Assembly: GCF_009801115.1 (NCBI RefSeq)
Contig: NZ_VTOL01000018.1
Coordinates: forward strand, 35,204-99,203
DNA: 64,000 nucleotides
Direction: 5' to 3'
Source of the DNA: Dyadobacter sp. 3J3
GTDB taxonomy: Bacteria; Bacteroidota; Bacteroidia; Cytophagales; Spirosomataceae
Shown: in pieces, positions 1 through 7,798 of the stretch
Numbering within the stretch: the first letter of the stretch is position 1
Layout: every line of letters begins with the position of its first letter
Notes under the pieces: generated by a model
Told to the model about the DNA's origin: nothing
Databases searched by the model: none
What the model saw: only the letters and a program-made list of their open reading frames with translations
Made by a program: the position numbers and the translations under genes

Positions 1-1166
1 AGAAACCTTCCGTTTTCTTAATAGCTCATCAATCAGTTCTACTTTCTGGCTTGCTTCCATTACCTGATCATGGATAATCCGCTCAACTTCGCTCAAAACA
101 TCAATATGCGTAACGCTTCGGATAGAAACGGAGCTCACTAAACGTGAGGTATTCATCCTGTTTTCAAACAGGCTTTCCTTGATTTTATTCTCACAATCGT
201 TTACGGCACTGGTAACAGCCTAGTTAAAAGTGAGCACAAGCGCGTCACCCAATTGGTAGTACTGCGGGCCCCGCCGGGGTGGATTATGAATGAGACCAGC
301 AGCAGGTAGCGGGTGTTGTCCCGGTCGGCAACTTGGAATATCTGGTTATCAATCACATACTCAGCATAAAATTTTATCGTTTCTTCCGGAAGATTAAGCC
401 TGGTAATAATGGGCAGAAGCTGCGAGTACATTTCCTTCAGCCGGACAAAATTGTCTATTCTTCCTTTGATTACGGACGGTTGCATGGACTGGGTAATCCT
501 TTTAAAAAAGGTAAGCTGATATCTCTGGACTTTCACATGTTTTTTCTCTTCTTGTTGATAAGAATCATGCTGCAAGAGTAACGAATCCAGTAAATTTTTG
601 TCCTCCTGTTGAAGATATTGAACCATAATTGCCTCAAGATCTTGCTCAAATTGCCGAAATGACTTTTCAAGCAAAACTCTTAGTGTGGCATATGGCGGTA
701 TTTCAATACGGTGTTCATCCAAAAAGGTTATTACTGATTCCATTATAAGAACCGGTTCGGTCCGAAGTGAAACCAGCCTTTTCATTTCCTGGGATATGAG
801 TTGGGAAGCATTTTTATCAAAACCGGTATAGCCTAGTTGCCTGAGTATCTCTTCCTGATGGCGGAAATAGGTAGTCCTGAAATAATCTGTAAAATCAATC
901 TGATTAGGATCAACCATTATTCCATTGACGATATAGTTAATGTCAGCCTGAATAAATCGGTTAGACAAAAAAAAGCGACTAACTACACGGAAATACCCGA
1001 GCTGCAACAGAAAACCGACCTGTGTTGTTGGCGTTTGCAAAGTTTTTAGATAGGCGCTTGCCCATTCCGGAATTTGGAGAAACAGTCCTTTTTACTCGCT
1101 CAGGAGTTGGGGCAGGTTATCAAACCTGGTTCGTTCTTCTGGTGTCAGATACTCTTTCCTTTCCAT
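1..1166 (-). pseudogene. Tn3-family transposase, N-terminal part, broken and running off the left edge
   Basis: On the minus strand, translation from an ATG at 1166 gives MERKEYLTPEERTRFDNLPQ, the usual opening of the DUF4158 N-terminal domain of Tn3-family transposases. The same frame continues through TQVGFLLQLGYFR and the body of that domain. Three lesions are visible: an in-frame TAA at 1092-1094, a frameshift near 265-280 inside GC-rich bases (CCCCGGCGGGG on the minus strand), and an in-frame TAG near 220 after the frame is restored. Sequence down to base 1 still reads as transposase (VSIRSVTHIDVLSEVERI), so the gene continues out of the window. With three lesions it should not make transposase. 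It lies divergently from a resolvase pseudogene at 1301, the arrangement of Tn3-type elements. Confidence 0.85.
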
Positions 1167-1300
1167 ATCATCTATGTATTAAAACGACGGTATTTTTACA
1201 TAACTCCAAACCCGGATATTTTTTGGAATTTACCCATTTATATTGCCATGTAATTAAACTAAATGTAATATATTTGATTTTATTAAGTTTCGTACATAAA
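1167..1300. other. Candidate res/promoter region between Tn3 transposase and resolvase
   Basis: This 134-base AT-rich spacer separates the divergent transposase and resolvase remnants. In Tn3-family elements that position holds the res recombination site and both promoters. I could not identify resolvase subsites by eye, so the assignment rests on position only. Confidence 0.35.
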
Positions 1301-1902
1301 ATGATCAAATTAGGATATGCCCGGGTCTCTACCCAGGAACAAAACCTTGACCTTCAGCTGGACGCCCTAAAAAAAGAAGGATGCAAGCAGGTCTTTACGG
1401 ATAAGATCTCCGGAGTAAAGGCTACCAAGCCGAATTTTGAAAAATTGATGGAATATGCCCGGCCTGGTGACACCATGTAATATGGAAACTGGACCGGCTT
1501 GGAAGAAGTACCATTAAGCTCATCGAGTTGATCGAAGAATTGAAAAATAAAGGAGTAAATCTTAAATCACTATCTGAGTCTATTGATACCAGTACAGCAA
1601 CCGGTAATCTGTTTTTTCAATTTATGTGTGTGCTGGCCGAACATGAGTGAAATATCATTAAGGAACGGACCAAAGCGGGTCTGCAATCAGCCCGTGCGCG
1701 GGGCAGATCCGGAGGGAGGCCGGAAGGGTTAAGCGAGCGATATCAAAAAATTGCCCCGGAAGTCAAAGAGGTTTATGAGAAGAATAACCGGAGCACGGAT
1801 GAAATTAGAGAGATGTTCAAAATAAAAAGCCAACCTACACTTTACAAGATTTTAAAGTACAGTGGTGTCGATATTAAGGGCTTTTTGAAGAAGAGACGAT
1901 AA
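1301..1902 (+). pseudogene. Serine resolvase (Tn3-type tnpR), frameshifted and with a nonsense codon
   Basis: Translation from the ATG at 1301 gives MIKLGYARVSTQEQNLDLQL, the catalytic N-terminus of small serine recombinases, with the nucleophilic serine in ARVST. The frame breaks at about 1476 (a stop follows GDTM), where one missing base would restore IWKLDRLGRSTIKLIELI. A second lesion, TGA near 1648, replaces what is probably CGA in the motif AEHERNIIKERT. After it the sequence continues through RARGRSGGRPEG to a C-terminal helix-turn-helix (RSTDEIREMFKIKSQPTLYK) and stops at 1902. The full original length is about 200 residues, as usual for the family. Two lesions make it inactive. Confidence 0.88.
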
Positions 1903-2012
1903 TGCTTTGACACCTCCTGTACAATCTTTTAATTTAACCCATAATTGCTTAGCGTAATTCTTTGTTCACTTACTAAAAGAAGGCCACTCCGGCAGATACG
2001 AACGGCTGATTT

Positions 2013-2405
2013 CTAAGTGCTACTCTCCCCCTTTTGCTTTTTCATTCTGTATTCTTCCCCCCACTTAGCCATAGATTGCATTATTGGCGACAACGTAAGC
2101 CCAAACTCGGTTAATGTGTATTCAACCCTTGGTGGGATTTCAGCATAAATTTTCCTGCTTATTAACCCATCATCTTCTAATTCTCTCAACTGCTGAGTAA
2201 GCATTGATTGAGTAATTCCCTTTACACTTCGCTTCAATTCCCCAAACCTTGCAGGAGAGGTATGATAGATAGCATTAATTAAAATTGCTTTCCATTTTCC
2301 ACCTAAAACTTGCATTGTTGCAGTTACTGGGCAAGATTTTTCATCAAAAACAAAAATTTTTTCGTTTTTAACTTCTTGATTATCAATGTTAGTATTTCTT
2401 TTCAT
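2013..2405 (-). CDS. HxlR-family transcriptional regulator
   Basis: This 130-residue protein is a winged helix-turn-helix regulator of the HxlR family. The family signature is clear: a cysteine in KSCPVTATMQVLGGKWKAIL (residues about 24-42), then FGELKRSVKGITQSMLTQQLRELEDDGLI and the wing PPRVEYTLTEFG. HxlR proteins usually respond to electrophiles or thiol oxidation through the N-terminal cysteine. It is divergent from a gene series starting with a short-chain dehydrogenase remnant, Ohr and a VOC protein at 2490-3418, which it probably controls from the shared 84-base spacer. A second HxlR gene lies at 51018. The family is certain; the inducer is not known. Confidence 0.93.
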   Translation of the reverse strand: MKRNTNIDNQEVKNEKIFVFDEKSCPVTATMQVLGGKWKAILINAIYHTSPARFGELKRSVKGITQSMLTQQLRELEDDGLISRKIYAEIPPRVEYTLTEFGLTLSPIMQSMAKWGEEYRMKKQKGESST

Positions 2406-2489
2406 ACTTACACATATTAAATGTACTACTTCTATTATTCATTTTAACTCTGAATATTTGCACTACAAAAATAAAATAAAGTAACAAAT

Positions 2490-2555
2490 ATGGCAAGTAA
2501 AATCATTTTAATTACAGGAGCAAGTACAGGTTTCGGCAACATCACTAGACTATAA
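2490..2555 (+). pseudogene. Remnant (22 codons) of a short-chain dehydrogenase
   Basis: From an ATG at 2490 the sequence reads MASKIILITGASTGFGNITRL and then TAA. TGASTGFG is the glycine-rich cofactor loop that opens short-chain dehydrogenases, and a family member would continue for about 220 more residues. Instead the next gene, Ohr, starts 35 bases later, so an internal deletion has removed more than 90 percent of the gene and kept its promoter and start. It sits where an HxlR-controlled dehydrogenase is expected. Confidence 0.75.
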
Positions 2556-2590
2556 TTCCCAAAAAATAAACAATTAAACAAAAATTAAAA

Positions 2591-3007
2591 ATGGAAAAAA
2601 TTTATGAAGCAGAAGTGACAACCTTAGCAGGTCGTAACGGTCACGCAAAATCATCAGACGGTTTATTGGATGTGGATATCAGATTTCCCAAAGAAATGGG
2701 AGGTGCTGGTGGTGCAACCAATCCAGAACAACTTTTCGCAGCAGCTTGGTCGGCTTGTTTTGGTACGAGTGTAACAATTGCCGCAGGAATCGAAAAAGTT
2801 AAAATTGGAGACGTTACTGTGGTGGCTAAAATTGGTGTATTGCATTCAGACGGTAATTATGATCTTGGAGCCCATCTTCTAATTAAAATAAATGATGTAG
2901 ACTACGATACGGCGAAAAAACTGGTAGAAGCCACTAAATCAATTTGTTCTTATTCAAAAGCCACAAAAGGTAATATAAACACTATTTATGAAGTCGCACC
3001 AAATTAA
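2591..3007 (+). CDS. ohr: Organic hydroperoxide resistance protein (Ohr/OsmC family)
   Basis: This 138-residue protein is a thiol peroxidase that reduces organic hydroperoxides in the cytoplasm, acting as a homodimer. Both catalytic cysteines are present: Cys56 in AAAWSACFGTS and Cys119 in KSICSYSKATKGNI, the latter close to the Ohr signature CPYSxATRGN. Length is normal for Ohr (about 140). The ATG at 2591 lies 35 bases after the dehydrogenase remnant and the next gene (VOC) follows after 36 bases, so the genes are probably cotranscribed. A role in electrophile or peroxide defence fits the divergent HxlR regulator. Distinguishing Ohr from OsmC rests on the second motif and is fairly safe. 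Confidence 0.93.
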   Translation: MEKIYEAEVTTLAGRNGHAKSSDGLLDVDIRFPKEMGGAGGATNPEQLFAAAWSACFGTSVTIAAGIEKVKIGDVTVVAKIGVLHSDGNYDLGAHLLIKINDVDYDTAKKLVEATKSICSYSKATKGNINTIYEVAPN

Positions 3008-3043
3008 TTAAAAACCGATAAAAACAAATAAACTTTAATAGAC

Positions 3044-3418
3044 ATGGTAAATACTCTAAATTGGTTTGAAATCCCGGCAACAGATTTCGCAAGAGCAAAA
3101 GCATTTTATGCTACAGTGTTAGATGCTCAAATTCATGACGACCCTAATCCTAATATGCAATATGCATACTTACCGTCTGATCCACAAAAAGGCGGATTTG
3201 GTGGAGCAATTGCTAGCGGTGAAAACTTTGTTCCTGCAATGACCGGCACAACTGTTTACTTAGATGGTGGAAATGACCTTTCAGTTCCATTAGGCAGAGT
3301 AGAAAGTGCCGGTGGAACAGTTATTCTGCCGAAAACTGCTATTGGTGACAACAGGGGCTTTATTGCGCTTTTTATCGACACAGAAGGAAACAAGGTAGGG
3401 TTCCATTCAATCGGTTAA
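3044..3418 (+). CDS. VOC-family (glyoxalase-fold) protein
   Basis: This 124-residue protein has the vicinal oxygen chelate fold: an opening strand MVNTLNWFEIPATDFARAKAFYATVL and a closing strand GFIALFIDTEGNKVGFHS, the usual ends of one glyoxalase/bleomycin-resistance module. Such single-domain proteins of about 120 residues are common in Bacteroidota and often have no known substrate. It follows Ohr by 36 bases in the HxlR-associated cluster and is followed by an 11-bp-stem hairpin at 3448-3485. The fold is clear; the reaction cannot be named from sequence. Confidence 0.9.
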   Translation: MVNTLNWFEIPATDFARAKAFYATVLDAQIHDDPNPNMQYAYLPSDPQKGGFGGAIASGENFVPAMTGTTVYLDGGNDLSVPLGRVESAGGTVILPKTAIGDNRGFIALFIDTEGNKVGFHSIG

Positions 3419-3447
3419 TACAGAGTTCTCCCGTATCTTTGTAAAAT

Positions 3448-3485
3448 AGCTGATAGAAGTGTTATCATTGATATTTCTATCAGCT
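3448..3485 (+). terminator. Hairpin after the Ohr-VOC operon
   Basis: AGCTGATAGAA at 3448-3458 pairs perfectly with TTCTATCAGCT at 3475-3485, an 11-bp stem with a 16-base loop, 29 bases after the VOC stop. Only three T residues follow, so it may be a weak terminator or a stabilising 3' end. Confidence 0.5.
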
Positions 3486-3810
3486 TTGCGCTATATCCAT
3501 TTGCGTTTACGCCATTATCAGGGTTTACCTATTATCCCCTCTTATATATCATTGCTTTATCGCTTTGTGCAGTTTATTGCGCCATATTGAATTAAATTAA
3601 AAGAAAGGAGAAAAACCGTCACGACTTCCGTGTACTGTTTTTCTTTGCCATAATTTTGGTACAACCAATTCTAAGACATTATTTCTGCATTATACCGAAC
3701 TATTCTCGTAATATGTTTAAAGATGGCTCTGAGATTTGTTTGTATTCCACATCTCACCAGGAAAAAAGCTCTATCAAACCCGCGGTACTTTTGGTTCTAA
3801 CTTTTAATTT
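3486..3810. other. Intergenic stretch without recognisable gene
   Basis: AT-rich sequence between the VOC gene hairpin and the kinase fragment. Short open frames here have no recognisable content. It lies in a patch with other truncated genes (2490, 3811, 3976) and is probably decayed. Confidence 0.5.
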
Positions 3811-3963
3811 AACCCACCTTAGCAATTCGGACAGCTTCAGAAGTAATGCAGGCACTCTTTGATGCTGGGTTAGCGAAATCCCGTAAATATTGTTGAGCGT
3901 GTTAAACAGAAAATGCGGACTTAGCTGGGATAGCAGTAAACGCAGTTCGCTATCCTTCATCAA
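3811..3963 (-). pseudogene. Fragment of a LytS-type sensor histidine kinase
   Basis: The minus strand encodes about 51 residues including LRLLLSQLSPHFLFNTLNNI and LLLKLSELLRW. This is the phosphoacceptor region (His in SPHFLFNTL) of LytS/YehU-type His_kinase domains. The normal continuation after LLRW is missing, and upstream the homology stops at about 3963, thirteen bases before an ABC transporter gene starts on the other strand. Neither the membrane part nor the ATPase part of a kinase is present, so this is a scrap left by rearrangement. Confidence 0.75.
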
Positions 3964-3975
3964 TTTAACAATGCC

Positions 3976-4836
3976 ATGCAAAACACAGAGGAACTTATTA
4001 TTGAAACCAGCCATTTGTCCTTTGCCTTTTCAAAAGGTCAAAACGTACTGGATGAAGTAAATCTAAAAATTCCCAAAGGAGCTATTTATGGTTTTTTAGG
4101 TCCAAACGGCGCAGGAAAAACTACCACGATCAGGATACTTTTAAATCTTTTGAAACCCGGCAAGGGCTCTGTCAAACTTTTTGGAAAGCAGATCAGTGAA
4201 GAACCTTACAAGGTATTTTCTCAAATCGGATCACTGATTGAAACCCCGTCGTTATATGAGCACCTGACCGGGCTGGACAATCTGCTAATAACGGCTAACA
4301 TCAGAAATATTTCCAGAAATAGAGTGATGGAAGTGCTGGAAATTGTGGGGCTGTGTTCAGATGGCGACCGGCATGTAAAAAAATACTCCCTGGGTATGAA
4401 GCAACGGCTCGGATTGGCCATTGCCCTGCTCCCATCACCAGACCTGTTAATTCTTGATGAGCCTACCAACGGCCTGGATCCTACCGGCATTATCGAAATT
4501 AGAAACTTGTTGCTTATGCTCAATAAAGAACATGGTGTTACGATTTTGATATCCAGCCATCTACTTTCAGAAATAGAAAAACTTGTTTCACACCTGGGCA
4601 TACTGAACCATGGCAAGATGCTTTTTCAGGGCTCATTTAGCGCCTTACAGAAAATCAGGGAGGCAAAATCGATCATAGAAATCGGTACGGATCAAAATAA
4701 CCGAGCTTTGATGCTGTTGGAGGAAAACAACCATCTCGTAAACCAGGGCAAGCAGTTTTTAGAAATCAAATTCCTTGATATCTATCAAGTGTCAGCAATT
4801 GCCATTTCAGATGTGGAATTATCAGCATACCAATGA
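3976..4836 (+). CDS. ABC transporter ATP-binding protein, bacitracin/lantibiotic-export type, probably C-terminally truncated
   Basis: This 286-residue protein is an ABC ATPase of the BcrA-like group used for export of peptide antibiotics or for multidrug export. Walker A is GPNGAGKT (residues 42-49), followed by the Q-loop region (SQIGSLIETPSLYEHLTG), the signature YSLGMKQRLGLA and Walker B LLILDEPTNGLDP. Family members are usually about 300 residues; here the end reads AIAISDVELSAYQ and stops where the accessory domain should continue. No permease follows; the next genes are unrelated and on the other strand. The start at 3976 lies just beyond a LytS-kinase fragment. It is probably an orphan left by deletion and may not function. 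Confidence 0.8.
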   Translation: MQNTEELIIETSHLSFAFSKGQNVLDEVNLKIPKGAIYGFLGPNGAGKTTTIRILLNLLKPGKGSVKLFGKQISEEPYKVFSQIGSLIETPSLYEHLTGLDNLLITANIRNISRNRVMEVLEIVGLCSDGDRHVKKYSLGMKQRLGLAIALLPSPDLLILDEPTNGLDPTGIIEIRNLLLMLNKEHGVTILISSHLLSEIEKLVSHLGILNHGKMLFQGSFSALQKIREAKSIIEIGTDQNNRALMLLEENNHLVNQGKQFLEIKFLDIYQVSAIAISDVELSAYQ

Positions 4837-4857
4837 ACTCATTTTGCCGAAGTTCTT

Positions 4858-4873
4858 TTGGATTGATGTAACT
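4858..4873 (+). promoter_or_regulatory. Copy of the CRP-type 16-bp motif, degenerate left half
   Basis: TTGGATTGATGTAACT matches the window-wide motif TGTGATTSATGTAACT except in the left half-site. No gene on the plus strand follows closely, so it may be a relic or chance. Confidence 0.25.
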
Positions 4874-4955
4874 TACACATTGTCATTTATTATCTTAAGC
4901 TACCACGACTTTACGGGAAAATTTCGCGGGTGATAACAAAACGCCTGACAACAAA

Positions 4956-6173
4956 TCACTTAAACTTCATTGCCAGCGTTATCATATCAGACTGCATACC
5001 TGTGCCTGCATTTCGATAAAAGTGACCGTACCGCAGTTCCAGCGATGCCAAATGGCGAATACCCATAACGCCTCCTGGCGGCGCTAATCGAATACCCATT
5101 CCACCGTAATGACTTTGGAAAGACGATAAATCATAGTCGCTCGTGTAATATTCAGCTGAGGTGTTGTGCTGCATATAGGGTGCAAAGTAGCGAACTCCGG
5201 TCTGGCTGTTGAATCTGTAAAAGGGGCTCAGCGATAAAAATGGGGATATTTTTACAGGAACTTCCAGTGAAACGGTATGCGCCTTCATGCCCCAGCTATC
5301 CGCATAATACCGGTAAAATCCGCGAAAAATAACCCGGTCGCCCATGAAGTAACTTCCCCGCAAGCCAACTGGAATTTTGAAACGACTTCCCGGAAGTTTC
5401 TCAACACGTTCGCTGCCGTCGGTAAAATATGTCCTGTGAAAAGGCGTGCTAAGCAATCCTTCCTGGTAGGTGGGCTCGACGATGAAAAGAACCTGAAGAC
5501 TTTTGTTGACGATTTGAGAAAGCCCGACCGAACCGTTATAGGTTTTTCTGGGCTTGTGATAAAGATTTGCCTTGTCGCCCTCAGCACCAGAACCATATCC
5601 GGGCGGCCGCAGGTCAGACGGCAGAATCGCAATATACGTATCCTGGAATGTGCCGGCTTTTAAGGTCAGTTCCCGATTATTATCTTTGGAAGATTTCGAG
5701 AAATTGAAATTAACACCATAAGACTTATAATCATACTCAGTCGAGTACAAAGCGCTGATTCCTTTGGTTGTGTGATTCCTGTCGTCTTTGACACTCCACG
5801 AAACCGAAGGATAAATGTGCGTATCGGTTTTCGAAGCGCCGGAAATAGTGAGCGGATCGATATTGTCCTGAGAAGCCGAAGAATAATAATCAACATTTAA
5901 CTCGCCGGAAATCGTATGGACACGGTTTTTTCTATCCGTTTTTGTGAGTTTAATTTCTATTGAATTGGCAAAGTCAAACAGTTTTTCTGTACCAATACCG
6001 CCGGTTATGGCCGAGTTGTTACCGTTTTGATTATAATAGCCAGAAACGAAATTAATCTCTTCAATTTTTAATTTTTTAGGTTGATAACCCGTCGCTGTAC
6101 TATCAGTATTCTGGGCAAAAACCGACGTCCAGAAACCGAGAAGGGCCGCTACTGTATATGTAAATTTCTTCAT
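4956..6173 (-). CDS. DUF3570 outer-membrane protein
   Basis: This 405-residue protein has a signal peptide (cleavage after about residue 20, at SVFAQ) and then alternating amphipathic strands typical of an outer-membrane beta-barrel, ending in an aromatic-rich strand (LRYGHFYRNAG and MITLAMKFK). It matches my recollection of DUF3570, a family of unknown function that travels with DUF4266, ApbE and thioredoxin-like genes. It is the last gene of the minus-strand series starting at 8341 and follows DUF4266 after 21 bases. A role in moving or anchoring a redox component at the outer membrane is inference from context. Confidence 0.85.
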   Translation of the reverse strand: MKKFTYTVAALLGFWTSVFAQNTDSTATGYQPKKLKIEEINFVSGYYNQNGNNSAITGGIGTEKLFDFANSIEIKLTKTDRKNRVHTISGELNVDYYSSASQDNIDPLTISGASKTDTHIYPSVSWSVKDDRNHTTKGISALYSTEYDYKSYGVNFNFSKSSKDNNRELTLKAGTFQDTYIAILPSDLRPPGYGSGAEGDKANLYHKPRKTYNGSVGLSQIVNKSLQVLFIVEPTYQEGLLSTPFHRTYFTDGSERVEKLPGSRFKIPVGLRGSYFMGDRVIFRGFYRYYADSWGMKAHTVSLEVPVKISPFLSLSPFYRFNSQTGVRYFAPYMQHNTSAEYYTSDYDLSSFQSHYGGMGIRLAPPGGVMGIRHLASLELRYGHFYRNAGTGMQSDMITLAMKFK

Positions 6174-6194
6174 CTGATCTTGCTATGATAATGT

Positions 6195-6419
6195 TTAATT
6201 ACAGCCGCAGCCACCGCCGCTTTTCCCTCCGTTCGCCCCGGACGCACCTTCTCTGTACAGATAAAAACTCTGTTCGAATTTCTCAGATTTCCGTGCAGAA
6301 AGATCCATTTCTGAGTCATTAATCCGATTTTTCTGATATTCCTTCACAGTCACACACGAGGAAAGCGCTGTCGCGATCAGACAACCTATTATAATTTTAA
6401 TATGCGTAGGGGTTTTCAT
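6195..6419 (-). CDS. DUF4266 small lipoprotein with C-terminal GGGCGCN tail
   Basis: This 74-residue protein is a lipoprotein: its hydrophobic leader ends in a lipobox with Cys22 (TALSSC). The C-terminus is glycine-rich and ends in GGGCGCN, with Cys71 and Cys73, which is the hallmark of DUF4266 proteins as I know them. The middle (KFEQSFYLYREGASGANGG) contains EGASGAN, close to but not matching the flavin-attachment motif DGxSGAT recognised by ApbE because Asn replaces the acceptor Thr. It lies between ApbE (2 bases upstream) and DUF3570. Function is unknown; a cofactor- or metal-carrying periplasmic subunit is a guess. Confidence 0.85.
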   Translation of the reverse strand: MKTPTHIKIIIGCLIATALSSCVTVKEYQKNRINDSEMDLSARKSEKFEQSFYLYREGASGANGGKSGGGCGCN

Positions 6420-6421
6420 AG

Positions 6422-7351
6422 TTAGCTTATTTTGATGTTTTTTGAGCTGAATAACCGGTTATGATCGTCCACGATAATACAGGCAATGTTTTTCATCTGG
6501 TTAATGAGATCCAGCCCAACCGTAACGCCCAGCACCGTTACAGGTGTTGCCAGCGCATCAGACAATTCCGCGTTAGGTGAAATTATCGTCACGCTTTTTA
6601 TTCCGGTCACGGGCAATCCTGTTTTGGGATTGATTGTATGAGAATATTTTTTCCCGTCGATCAGAATAAACTTTTCATAATTGCCCGAGGTGGCAACAGC
6701 CATATCACTGATTTTCAAATATGAAAAGGGTTTGTTTTTAGAATCCGGATCAGCAATACCGATGGTCCACTCAGACCCGTCAGGCTGTTTTCCCCATGCC
6801 GTCAAATCGCCCGACGCATTGACAACGCCACCTTTAACGCCATTTTCCTGCATGATTTTCTTGGCCATTTCTGCCGCATACCCTTTCCCGATTCCACCAA
6901 ATCCGATACGCATCCCCTCTTCTTTCAAAAATACCGAGAAATGCTCAGCATCAAGGACGATGTTCTTATAATTAATCAGCCTGACCATATTTTTAGCGAC
7001 TTCCGCTGTTGGCAATGATTGCATATTCAGGTCGAAATTCCAAAGTGACTTGTCGATCGATCCATAAGTGATGTCAAATGCGCCCTGAGTAAGCTCAGAA
7101 ATTCTGATGGACCTTTCAATCAGCGCATAAACTTCATAATCTACGGCAACAGGCCTGATCCCAGCATGATTATTGATCAATTGTGTCTGGCTGTCCTCCC
7201 TGAATGTGCTCAGCAGCTGTTCTATCCGCTGGATCTCACCCACCGCCTGATCTATACGTTGATTAGCCCAAAGCTCATCCCCGGAAACAGCGCTGATCTC
7301 AAAACGGTTCCCCATGAGCCTTAGTGACCTTTTGACAATGAGGTCTGCCAT
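6422..7351 (-). CDS. apbE: FAD:protein FMN transferase (ApbE family)
   Basis: This 309-residue protein matches ApbE, the Mg-dependent enzyme that cleaves FAD and attaches FMN covalently to a Thr/Ser of exported target proteins. Characteristic pieces are MGNRFEISAVSGD near the start, AFDITYGSI, the FAD-binding GGIGKGYAAEM, GVVNASGDLTAWG, MAVATSGNYEKF, and YSHTINPKTGLPV with the metal-binding region. Unlike many ApbE proteins it has no obvious signal peptide or lipobox, so the site of action is uncertain. It abuts the thioredoxin gene with no gap and precedes DUF4266 by 2 bases, implying translational coupling. No perfect flavinylation target motif was found in the neighbours. Confidence 0.93.
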   Translation of the reverse strand: MADLIVKRSLRLMGNRFEISAVSGDELWANQRIDQAVGEIQRIEQLLSTFREDSQTQLINNHAGIRPVAVDYEVYALIERSIRISELTQGAFDITYGSIDKSLWNFDLNMQSLPTAEVAKNMVRLINYKNIVLDAEHFSVFLKEEGMRIGFGGIGKGYAAEMAKKIMQENGVKGGVVNASGDLTAWGKQPDGSEWTIGIADPDSKNKPFSYLKISDMAVATSGNYEKFILIDGKKYSHTINPKTGLPVTGIKSVTIISPNAELSDALATPVTVLGVTVGLDLINQMKNIACIIVDDHNRLFSSKNIKIS

Positions 7352-7789
7352 TTATTTACCAGTAGATTTTGTCCGGATATCTGTGATGAAAGCCTGAACC
7401 GACGGCTGAAAACCTTCCCATTCTTTCACTATTTTTCCATTCGTATCAATCAGCACAGTCAAAGGAAAAAGGCCCTTGGGGTTGTATTTTTCAGCCAGGA
7501 TTTCATTTTGTGAAACCTGCTCTTTGCTGAGTTGGTTTTTCTTTTGTCTTGGAAAATCAGCACGGACAAGCACCAGATTCTGTTTTGCATATTCTGAAAA
7601 TTCCGTAGACTCAAAAACTTCTTTTTTCAGTTTGATACAAGGGCCGCACCAGTCCGATCCTGAAAAATTCAAAAGGATCATTTTATTTTCCGCTGCTGCT
7701 TCCTTATTTGCTTCTGAAAAGTTCAGTTTCCATTCCAAAGGTGATACCAGCATTGCCGCCGCTATCAGTGATATTAATATCGTTTTCAT
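7352..7789 (-). CDS. Exported thioredoxin-like protein
   Basis: This 145-residue protein starts with a short hydrophobic leader and carries a thioredoxin fold with the active site WCGPC (Cys48, Cys51) in SGSDWCGPCIKLKKEVF, and the cis-proline segment FPLTVLID. The DWCGPC context resembles Thioredoxin_7/TlpA-type periplasmic thiol reductases. It lies 9 bases after the Rieske gene and directly abuts ApbE. Inferred role: reducing or assembling the cysteines of partner proteins, such as DUF4266 with its CGC tail. Confidence 0.88.
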   Translation of the reverse strand: MKTILISLIAAAMLVSPLEWKLNFSEANKEAAAENKMILLNFSGSDWCGPCIKLKKEVFESTEFSEYAKQNLVLVRADFPRQKKNQLSKEQVSQNEILAEKYNPKGLFPLTVLIDTNGKIVKEWEGFQPSVQAFITDIRTKSTGK

Positions 7790-7798
7790 GTTGTTTTG

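Noticed and set aside
3656..3862. Short plus-strand frame before the ABC gene
   Set aside because: No recognisable content, and it overlaps the kinase remnant on the other strand.
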